Positions 7,779 through 13,655 of a stretch of DNA of 13,727 bases are shown here, piece by piece. Both the position numbers and the translations under genes were made by a program. Below the pieces are notes generated by a model. The model saw only the letters and a program-made list of their open reading frames with translations. It had not been told where the DNA came from and made no database searches. The first letter of the stretch is position 1, and the number at the start of each line of letters is the position of its first letter. Origin of the DNA: an uncultured Lachnospiraceae bacterium (GTDB lineage Bacteria > Bacillota > Clostridia > Lachnospirales > Lachnospiraceae); contig CANQYH010000055.1 in assembly GCA_947628025.1 (NCBI GenBank), forward strand, positions 1 to 13,727, written 5' to 3'.

Positions 7779-8749
7779 AATTTTCAGATAACGCGATGTG
7801 CGCGATCCTGCTCTGCTCCTACATCGGTATAAACAAGGACGAAGATCTGAAACCGTTTTCCCTGGGAGAATGGAACGCGTTTCTGGAGCGCGTGATCGCC
7901 TGCGGCCTGGAGCCGAGGATCGTCCTGGGACAAACGGAGGAATGGCGGGGGAAGCTCTCCTGCACGGAGGAGGAAGCGGCGCGGATACGGGCCCTCTGCA
8001 CGCGCGGAGGAAGCGTGGCGTTCGAGCTGGACGACCTGAACCGGAAAGGGATCGAGGTAACGACCTTGTTTGATCCTGCCTATCCGCCGCTTTTGAAGCG
8101 GAAGCTGAAGCGGAAGACGCCGCCGGTGCTTTTCTACGCCGGGGATCTGTCGCTGGCTGGGAAAGTGGGCGTCGCCCTCGTGGGTTCCCGCGATGTGGAC
8201 GCGGCTGGGATGGACTTTGCAGGCTGTTTGGCGGAGAAAGCGGCCAGGGAGAAGCTGGTCGTATATTCGGGCGGCGCGAAAGGCGTGGATACCATTTCCG
8301 CGGCGTCCGCGATCGGACACGGCGGCGCGGTGGTGGCTTTCGTGGCGGACGCGTTGATTTCCCGGATACGGAAACGGGACACGGTGGAGCAGATCATGGA
8401 CGGGAAGCTGCTGCTTTTGTCGGATATGAAGCCGGACGCGGGATTTTCGGCGGCCAGGGCCATGAACCGCAATAAATTTATCTACGCCTCCGCGTACGGC
8501 GCGTTCGTGGTCTCTTCCGATTATAATAAGGGCGGCACCTGGAGCGGGGCGACCGAGGCCCTGCGGAACGAGTGGACGAAAGTGCTGGTCTGGGACCATA
8601 AGGAATACGACGGGAACCAGAAACTGATCGAGAAAGGGGCCGTTCCGTATACGCTGACGGAAGAGCGGCTTTACGACGTGATCACGAGGAAAGAGGAGAC
8701 CTTTGAACAGATCCGGATGACATTCGGGCAGGATGGGTCGGACAGATAG
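7775..8749 (+). CDS. DprA/Smf-like Rossmann-fold protein
   Basis: A 324-residue protein with the DprA core: FDPAYPPLLK (99-108) and the PPVLFYAGDL strand, VGSRD (136-140), SGGAKGVDT (165-173), and RNKFIYASAYGAFVVSSDYNKGG (232-254), matching the DprA stretch that normally reads RNRIIAGLS. The N-terminal 95 residues resemble the helical leader of DprA only loosely. The winged-helix tail of canonical DprA is absent; the protein ends soon after the Rossmann domain. DprA proteins bind single-stranded DNA and load RecA in transformation; relatives lacking the tail occur in other contexts, including ShosA of the ShosTA system, which pairs with a PRTase protein. Start at 7775 within ATGA, with GGAG 7 bases upstream, so translation is coupled to the RecQ-PRTase gene. 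A role linked to that protein is inferred from the overlap. Confidence 0.85.
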   Translation: MKFSDNAMCAILLCSYIGINKDEDLKPFSLGEWNAFLERVIACGLEPRIVLGQTEEWRGKLSCTEEEAARIRALCTRGGSVAFELDDLNRKGIEVTTLFDPAYPPLLKRKLKRKTPPVLFYAGDLSLAGKVGVALVGSRDVDAAGMDFAGCLAEKAAREKLVVYSGGAKGVDTISAASAIGHGGAVVAFVADALISRIRKRDTVEQIMDGKLLLLSDMKPDAGFSAARAMNRNKFIYASAYGAFVVSSDYNKGGTWSGATEALRNEWTKVLVWDHKEYDGNQKLIEKGAVPYTLTEERLYDVITRKEETFEQIRMTFGQDGSDR

Positions 8750-8853
8750 CTGGGCGTTGAACAGCTGAATCCGGCAGCGGACGGCGGCGTGAGGACCATG
8801 GCGGACGGCCGGGGAATGAATGTGCGGAAACAGGAGAACAGGGAGGAAACAAT

Positions 8854-10518
8854 ATGCTGTATGACGGAAAGATATGGATCGGGACGGCCGGAGAGGAGAA
8901 GCTGAATATCCTGCCGAAGATGGCGAACCGGCACGGACTGATCGCGGGCGCGACGGGCACAGGCAAGACCGTCACGCTGAAAGTGATGGCGGAATCGTTC
9001 AGCGACGCCGGGGTGCCGGTGTTTCTGGCGGATGTGAAAGGCGATCTGGCGGGCATGTGCCGTCCGGGAGCGGACAGCGAGGATATGAGAAAGCGCATCG
9101 AGATGTTCGGCCTGGCGGAGGCGGGGTTCCGCTACCAGGCCTATCCGGTCTCATTCTGGGATATTTTCGGGAAGCAGGGCCTGCCGCTGCGGACCACGAT
9201 CAGCGAAATGGGGCCGACGCTTTTGGCGCGCCTTATGGATCTGACGCCGGCCCAGAGCGATATCCTGTCGATCGTGTTCCAGATCGCGGACGACGAGGGG
9301 CTGCTGCTTTTAGACAGCAAGGATCTGCGGTCCATGCTGAATTATGTGGGAGAGCACAATAAGGATTACGCCGCGGCCTACGGCAATATGCCCAGGCAGA
9401 GCACGGGCAGCATTCTGCGGAAGCTGGCGGCGCTGGAAGAACAGGGCGGCGAGGAGTTTTTTGGGGAACCGGCGCTGGATATCCACGACTGGTTCCGGAC
9501 GGATTTTTCCGGAAAAGGCATGATCAATATCCTCCACAGCGAGAGCCTGATCCAGAATCCCATGATGTATTCCACGTTTATGCTGTGGATGCTTTCGGAA
9601 CTGTTTGAGATCATGCCGGAGGCGGGAGACTGTGAAAAGCCGCGGATGGTATTTTTCTTCGACGAGGCCCATCTGCTGTTCGACGGAGCGCCGAAAGCGC
9701 TGCTGCAGAAGATCGAGCAGGTGGTAAAGCTGATCCGCTCCAAAGGCGTGGGCATCTATTTTATCACCCAGAGCCCGCGGGATATTCCGGACAGCGTGCT
9801 GGGGCAGCTGGGCAATAAGATCCAGCACGCGCTCCATGCCTACACGCCGTCCGATCAGAAAGCGGTGAAAGCCGCGGCGGATTCGTTCCGCATCAATCCT
9901 GAATTTGATACGAAAGAGGCGCTGACGCAGTTGGGGATCGGAGAGGCGCTGGTGTCGTTTCTGCAGGAGGACGGTTCCCCGATGGTGGTGCAGCGCGCCA
10001 GGATCCTGCCGCCCCAGAGCCTGATGGGACCGGTCCCTGACGAGGTCCGCCGCTCGGAGATCCAGTCCAATCTGCTGTACGCCAAATACGGGACGATGGT
10101 GGACCGGGACTCGGCCTATGAGTTCTTCGAGAGAAAGCGGAAGATGCAGCTGCAGGAGGAAGAGGAGCAGAAAGCGCTGGAGGAAAAGCAGAAAGCCGAA
10201 GAACAGGCCGCGAAAGAGGCCGCCAAGGAGGCGGAGCGGCAGGCCAAAGAAGCCGCCAAAGAAGCGGAACGGCAGGCCAAGGAAGAGGCTAAGGAAGCGG
10301 AGCGCAAGGCCAAAGAGGAAGCGAAGCAGAAAGAGGCCGCGGAAAAAGCGAGGAAGCGGGTAGTCTCCAACGCGGCGAAGACGGCGGCAGGCACCATCGG
10401 GCGCGAGATGGGTAATGAGATCGGCAAGACGCTGGGCGGCAGCTTTGGCAAAAAGCTGGGCGGCAATCTGGGCGCGAACCTGGGCCGGGGGATCCTGGGG
10501 ACGCTGTTTGGAAGATAA
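8854..10518 (+). CDS. HerA-like DUF853 ATPase (YjgR-type)
   Basis: A 554-residue HerA/FtsK-superfamily ATPase of the DUF853 type. Walker A is GATGTGKT (32-39), followed by FLADVKGDLAGM, typical of this family; Walker B is VFFFDEAHLLFDG (Asp270, Glu271), and FITQSPRDIP follows with Gln306 as the sensor-like residue. The C-terminal region has a charged Ala/Lys/Glu coiled coil (about 430-505) made of 11-residue repeats, then a glycine-zipper-like tail (516-547). HerA proteins form hexameric DNA translocases; the role of DUF853 members is unknown. GGGAGG lies 7 bases before the ATG. The 104 bases separating it from the DprA-like stop hold no terminator and no clear promoter, so it may share their transcript. 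DUF853 proteins are widespread, so the linkage may also be incidental. Confidence 0.9.
   Translation: MLYDGKIWIGTAGEEKLNILPKMANRHGLIAGATGTGKTVTLKVMAESFSDAGVPVFLADVKGDLAGMCRPGADSEDMRKRIEMFGLAEAGFRYQAYPVSFWDIFGKQGLPLRTTISEMGPTLLARLMDLTPAQSDILSIVFQIADDEGLLLLDSKDLRSMLNYVGEHNKDYAAAYGNMPRQSTGSILRKLAALEEQGGEEFFGEPALDIHDWFRTDFSGKGMINILHSESLIQNPMMYSTFMLWMLSELFEIMPEAGDCEKPRMVFFFDEAHLLFDGAPKALLQKIEQVVKLIRSKGVGIYFITQSPRDIPDSVLGQLGNKIQHALHAYTPSDQKAVKAAADSFRINPEFDTKEALTQLGIGEALVSFLQEDGSPMVVQRARILPPQSLMGPVPDEVRRSEIQSNLLYAKYGTMVDRDSAYEFFERKRKMQLQEEEEQKALEEKQKAEEQAAKEAAKEAERQAKEAAKEAERQAKEEAKEAERKAKEEAKQKEAAEKARKRVVSNAAKTAAGTIGREMGNEIGKTLGGSFGKKLGGNLGANLGRGILGTLFGR
10210..10341 (+). repeat. Four 33-bp tandem repeats encoding an 11-residue coiled-coil unit
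   Basis: Inside the HerA-like gene, residues 453-496 are four successive copies of an 11-residue unit: AKEAAKEAERQ twice without change, then AKEEAKEAERK, then a degenerate AKEEAKQKEAA. The DNA copies differ mainly at third codon positions, as expected for an old, selected protein repeat. A period of 11 fits a hendecad helix, probably a single alpha helix or a coiled coil. Confidence 0.8.
10399..10494 (+). repeat. Eight tandem Gly-x-x-hydrophobic tetrads (glycine-zipper tail)
   Basis: Within the HerA-like protein, Gly falls at residues 516, 520, 524, 528, 532, 536, 540 and 544. A hydrophobic residue (Met, Ile, Leu, Phe, Leu, Leu, Leu, Ile) falls three positions after each. This is eight unbroken tetrads, the pattern of a glycine zipper. 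It could drive helix packing, oligomerisation or membrane association; which one is not decidable from sequence. Confidence 0.75.
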
Positions 10519-10581
10519 GGAACCGAAATGGGCAGAGCCTAGGTCGCGGCCGGATGCGCCGGACGGCGTAATACGCGGTAA

Positions 10582-10603
10582 CGGCCGGTCTTTCTGCTGG
10601 CCG
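10582..10603 (+). other. Hairpin downstream of the HerA-like gene
   Basis: CGGCCGGT (10582-10589) pairs with GCTGGCCG (10596-10603), eight pairs including two G-U, around a CTTTCT loop. There is no U-run after it, so it is at best a weak terminator. It is the only clear stem in the 226 bases between the HerA-like and methyltransferase genes. Confidence 0.35.
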
Positions 10604-10649
10604 CGGATCGGCCTGTGGCTTGCATATTGTATTTTGTTACCTGGGACAG

Positions 10650-10706
10650 AAAATGAAATGTTTTTTGCAAGTTGTCTACTAAAATGAGATGTTTTTGGTA
10701 AATTGT
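10650..10706. repeat. Two 26-base imperfect direct repeats, 31-base period, upstream of the methyltransferase gene
   Basis: Copy one (10650-10675) and copy two (10681-10706) match at 22 of 26 positions; both read AAAATGA-ATGTTTTT-G with TTGT at the end. They are AT-rich inside a GC-rich neighbourhood and end 38 bases before the methyltransferase start. They could be tandem binding sites in a promoter region, or a solitary end of an insertion sequence of a type with multiple terminal repeats (IS21-like). No transposase is present. An extended -10-like TGGTAAATT occurs at 10696-10704, without a good -35 box. Confidence 0.6.
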
Positions 10707-10744
10707 GCGTCTGCGCGGGCAGTTTAGGGCAAGAAGAGGGCAGA

Positions 10745-12436
10745 ATGATGGATCCGGATGAAGACAAGACTGCAAAATGGACGCAAGAAGGACTGCGGGA
10801 GGCTTCACAGTGGGAGCTTCCCGCAGCTTTCCTTGCGCGTATGAAACGGCTGCTGGGCGATGAGTACGGCGCTTTTTTGGAGAGCTTTCGTATGCCCCGG
10901 ACGATGGGGCTCAGGCTGAACCCGCTGAAACTTGGGGAGCTGCCGGATGGACCGGATGCGGAGAACGAGGCAGCGGAGAAATGGAAAAACGCGGGAGAAC
11001 GCGCAGCGGCACAGGGGAACAGCGGACAGGCGCAGCTTTCCGGAAAGTTTTTCCTGCGCAGGGTTCCTTGGGCGCGGGAGGGGTATTATTATGATGACAG
11101 GACCCGTCCGGGCCGGCATCCGTACCATGAGGCGGGGCTTTATTATATCCAGGAGCCCAGCGCCATGGCGGCGGCGGAGCTTCTGGACCCGCAGCCCGGG
11201 GAGAAGATCCTGGATCTTTGCGCGGCCCCCGGCGGGAAGACGACGCAGATCGCGGGCCGTATGATGGGAAAAGGGCTTCTGGTGAGCAATGAGATCCATC
11301 CGGCCCGCGCTAGGATCCTGTCCCAGAATGTGGAGCGGTTCGGAGCCGCCAATGTTGTGGTGACGAATGAGTCTCCCGACCGGCTGCGTGAGAGATTTCC
11401 TGCGTTTTTTGACCGGATCCTGGTGGACGCTCCCTGCTCAGGCGAAGGAATGTTCCGCAAAGACGAGACGGCGCGGAACGAATGGAGCGAGGAACATGTG
11501 CGGCTCTGCGCCGTGCGGCAGGCGGAGATCCTGGACTGCGCGGCCGTTATGCTCCGCCCCGGCGGGAGACTGGTCTATTCGACCTGTACCTTTGCGCCGG
11601 AGGAAAACGAGGGCAGCATCCAGAGACTTCTGGACCGCCATCCGGAGTTTTTCGTGGAGAAGACGGCGGGACGCGAGGGATTTTCTGCGGGCCGGCCGGA
11701 CTGGGCCGGCGGTTGCGGCCGGCCGGAATTGGCGTTTACCTGGCGGATCTGGCCGCACCGGGCCGGCGGAGAGGGACACTACATAGCGGTCCTGCGTAAA
11801 AAAGGCGGGGACGAAGCGGAAGCAGACTTTTCCGGACCAGGCAAAGCGGCTCGGCGAAAGAAAGTTCGGACGGAAAAGGAGCCGCAGGCCGCCAATTCAG
11901 AAAAGACCGGACGGAAAGGACCGAAAGACACGCGCCGCAGCGGCAGTCCGGCGGAGGCGCTCTGGCGCACATTCTGTAAGGAAAATCTTCTCGAAAACGG
12001 GTCTGACGGCGGCGGACCCTGCGGGGAACCGTTCTTTTGCGGCGAGACGGAGCCTGTATCCGAAAACGGCTGGACATTCACGCAGTTCGGCGATCAGCTC
12101 TACTCTCTTCCCGCCGGGATGCCGGATTATGCGGGGCTTCGGGTCCTGCGCCCCGGCCTGCATCTGGGGACCGTAAAAGGCAGCCGTTTGGAACCGTCCC
12201 ACGCATTGGCGCTGTATCTGAAAAAGGAGCAGGTTCGGCGCTGCCGTGAGCTGACAGAAGAAGAAGCCGCACGGTACCTGCGCGGTGAGACGATCGCGGC
12301 GGAGGACAGACAGGCGGACGCGTCTTCGGACGGCTGGACGCTGATGCTTTTGGACGGCTGGTCCCTGGGCTGGGCAAAACGGGTAGGAAACGTTTTAAAA
12401 AACCATTATCCGAAAGGGCTCCGCAGGATGGGATAG
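10745..12436 (+). CDS. rsmF: RsmF-like RNA cytosine-5 methyltransferase (RsmB/NOP family)
   Basis: A 563-residue SAM-dependent RNA m5C methyltransferase. The SAM-binding motif is LDLCAAPGGKTTQ. Motif IV is DAPCSGEGMFRK with Cys231, and motif VI is VYSTCTFAPEENE with Cys281; in this family the motif VI Cys is the nucleophile and the motif IV Cys releases product. The C-terminal part (GLRVLRPGLHLGTVKGSRLEPSHALAL, then SLGWAKRVGNVLKNHYPKGLRR) is the RsmF-type PUA-like region, pointing to 16S rRNA as substrate. Two low-complexity charged linkers are inserted, near residues 70-95 and a longer one near 355-405, making it somewhat longer than usual. The start is 10745 or the adjacent ATG at 10748, with AAGAAGAGGG just upstream; the frame open from 10703 has no ribosome binding site. 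Ends in a strong hairpin. The exact target base is inferred from the family. Confidence 0.87.
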   Translation: MMDPDEDKTAKWTQEGLREASQWELPAAFLARMKRLLGDEYGAFLESFRMPRTMGLRLNPLKLGELPDGPDAENEAAEKWKNAGERAAAQGNSGQAQLSGKFFLRRVPWAREGYYYDDRTRPGRHPYHEAGLYYIQEPSAMAAAELLDPQPGEKILDLCAAPGGKTTQIAGRMMGKGLLVSNEIHPARARILSQNVERFGAANVVVTNESPDRLRERFPAFFDRILVDAPCSGEGMFRKDETARNEWSEEHVRLCAVRQAEILDCAAVMLRPGGRLVYSTCTFAPEENEGSIQRLLDRHPEFFVEKTAGREGFSAGRPDWAGGCGRPELAFTWRIWPHRAGGEGHYIAVLRKKGGDEAEADFSGPGKAARRKKVRTEKEPQAANSEKTGRKGPKDTRRSGSPAEALWRTFCKENLLENGSDGGGPCGEPFFCGETEPVSENGWTFTQFGDQLYSLPAGMPDYAGLRVLRPGLHLGTVKGSRLEPSHALALYLKKEQVRRCRELTEEEAARYLRGETIAAEDRQADASSDGWTLMLLDGWSLGWAKRVGNVLKNHYPKGLRRMG

Positions 12437-12460
12437 GTGACTTCATATTGTTTTCGGAGC

Positions 12461-12497
12461 GCGGCATGATTTTGGTCATGCCGCAGATTTGTTTATT
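12461..12497 (+). terminator. Rho-independent terminator after the methyltransferase gene
   Basis: A perfect nine-base stem, GCGGCATGA (12461-12469) with TCATGCCGC (12476-12484), around a six-base loop. It is followed by a moderately T-rich tail (AGATTTGTTTATT). It starts 24 bases past the stop codon. The T-run is interrupted, so efficiency may be moderate. It marks the end of the GC-rich block. Confidence 0.68.
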
Positions 12498-12538
12498 ACC
12501 GGCTTCTTTTGTGGGATCCACATATTCTTATGCGGTAA
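12496..12538. repeat. Nested dyad upstream of the metalloprotease-like gene
   Basis: An outer pair, TTACCG (12496-12501) and CGGTAA (12533-12538), encloses an inner palindrome, TGTGG-gat-CCACA (12510-12522), placed nearly in the middle. It lies about 30 bases upstream of the -10 box. It could be an operator or simply a chance structure; the arms are short. Confidence 0.35.
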
Positions 12539-12568
12539 GTAATGCGGTTAGATTTCTTTGCATTTGAG

Positions 12569-12577
12569 TGGTATAAT
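12569..12577 (+). promoter_or_regulatory. Extended -10 promoter of the metalloprotease-like gene
   Basis: TGGTATAAT (12569-12577) is a perfect extended -10 element (TG, one base, TATAAT). No good -35 box lies at 16-18 bases, which is usual for extended -10 promoters. Transcription should begin near 12584, giving a leader of about 80 bases. Confidence 0.65.
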
Positions 12578-12663
12578 GTTAAATGTCGGAGATAGCTGCC
12601 CAAGAATTTGGCATTTGAATTATTTCTTACTTCCATTGCTGGTTTTGAAAGGAGGTAGATATT

Positions 12664-13542
12664 ATGACGTTAGGAAATCTGTCAATAAAAAATAATCCGA
12701 TGATTTCAGCCATTTATTTTGCTTTACTGCAAAGCGGGTACAACTATTACTCTTTTGAGCGTGACACGGAAGCAGTAAACAAACTTCACAGCTTTATCTC
12801 ATCTGGAAATTGTAAATATCCCTTTTTTTCAGAGACAAGGCAAAACAGTTGTGAAGTTTATCCGTATTGGCCAAGAGCAGCTATGTTGGAAACCGCTACT
12901 TTCTTTATAGATTTGTCTCAAGCACGTTTCATCAATTTTGAGGAATACAAAAACATAATTTACTTAGCCAAAAACATATCTGACGCTGAAAGAAATCAAA
13001 AGTTTTGGAAATGGATTTTACAGTTCCCATTGGCTTTACAACAAGTCATGCAAAGCGATTATTTCCATCGCTATTTGGAATGGGAAAACAGATGGATCGA
13101 GGCACAGAATCAGATCTGCAAAAAGGAGTTAAGAAATATTTCAAATATTCTCGATGTTTGCAAGGAGAAGTTTGGATCACCTTTTGAGAGCATACAAATT
13201 GTTATCAATCCGATTAAATGTGTGTATTCGTCAGATTATCACAACATTGACGGCGACTTAACAATTTGTTTGGGCGAGCTTAGAGAAGATTCAATTATAC
13301 ACGAGTTTACTCATCACATTGTACACCCGGCGATCGAAAAACGAAAAGATGATATTTTGCGTTGTTCCCTCGAAAGGCTTGATGTTGATGCTTCCTATTT
13401 TCTGGATGGAGATGACGAGGGAAAATGGAATGCTTTTGAAGAATATATGGTGCGTAAACTTACGGCTAAAATAGTGAGCGGAGACATTCCGGATAATATA
13501 AATAACTTCTTCGATTGTGAAATGAGAGAATTGGTGGAATAA
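12664..13542 (+). CDS. Hypothetical protein with an HEFTH zinc-metalloprotease-like motif
   Basis: A 292-residue protein that I do not recognise as a named family. It carries the zinc-protease signature HEFTHH at residues 213-218 (His213, Glu214, His217), preceded by a strand-like SSDYHNIDGDLTICLGEL. Glu259 or Glu260, in NAFEEYMVRKLTAKI 42 residues later, could be the third zinc ligand of a gluzincin. The order resembles predicted intracellular metallopeptidases of the DUF2268/DUF4932 kind, but I cannot assign it. There is no signal peptide or membrane segment, so it should be cytosolic. The ATG at 12664 has AAAGGAGG with 8-base spacing. Base composition and codon use are strongly AT-rich, unlike every upstream gene, suggesting horizontal acquisition. 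It is flanked downstream by a palindromic repeat pair. Coding status is well supported; enzymatic activity is inferred from the motif. Confidence 0.82.
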   Translation: MTLGNLSIKNNPMISAIYFALLQSGYNYYSFERDTEAVNKLHSFISSGNCKYPFFSETRQNSCEVYPYWPRAAMLETATFFIDLSQARFINFEEYKNIIYLAKNISDAERNQKFWKWILQFPLALQQVMQSDYFHRYLEWENRWIEAQNQICKKELRNISNILDVCKEKFGSPFESIQIVINPIKCVYSSDYHNIDGDLTICLGELREDSIIHEFTHHIVHPAIEKRKDDILRCSLERLDVDASYFLDGDDEGKWNAFEEYMVRKLTAKIVSGDIPDNINNFFDCEMRELVE

Positions 13543-13551
13543 GGCTCCTGG

Positions 13552-13635
13552 AAACCCTTTAGGAACTAAAAAGCGCACGATACATGGCCGCCAGACCTAT
13601 GTATAGAAGTTCGCCTTTTAGTTCCTAAAGGGTTT
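13552..13635. repeat. 24-bp inverted repeat with self-palindromic arms
   Basis: The left arm (13552-13575) and right arm (13612-13635) are reverse complements at 23 of 24 positions. Each arm contains its own palindrome: TTTAG-GAA-CTAAA at 13558-13570 and TTTAG-TTC-CTAAA at 13617-13629, with centres 59 bases apart. Inside the 36-base spacer a further ATACAT/ATGTAT pair (13580-13585 and 13599-13604) continues the symmetry. The structure begins 10 bases after the metalloprotease stop and ends 20 bases before the stop of the convergent gene. It could serve as a bidirectional terminator (a TTTT follows the right arm), a REP/MITE-like element, or a recombination or binding site. Confidence 0.8.
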
Positions 13636-13655
13636 TGCAGTTTCTCAACGGGAAT

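Noticed and set aside
7775..8749. Reading the DprA-like gene as the competence gene dprA
   Set aside because: No winged-helix tail, divergent N-terminus, no topA/rnhB/codY-type neighbours, and tight coupling to a helicase-PRTase gene; the symbol would mislead.
10703..10744. Upstream start for the RsmF-like gene (14 extra residues, MCVCAGSLG...)
   Set aside because: Begins inside the second AT-rich direct repeat and has no Shine-Dalgarno, whereas 10745/10748 has AAGAAGAGGG just upstream.
9310..10767. 485-codon minus-strand open frame opposite the HerA-like gene
   Set aside because: Arg/Leu/Phe-rich antisense of the coiled-coil repeats and ATPase motifs; no Shine-Dalgarno and no family signature.
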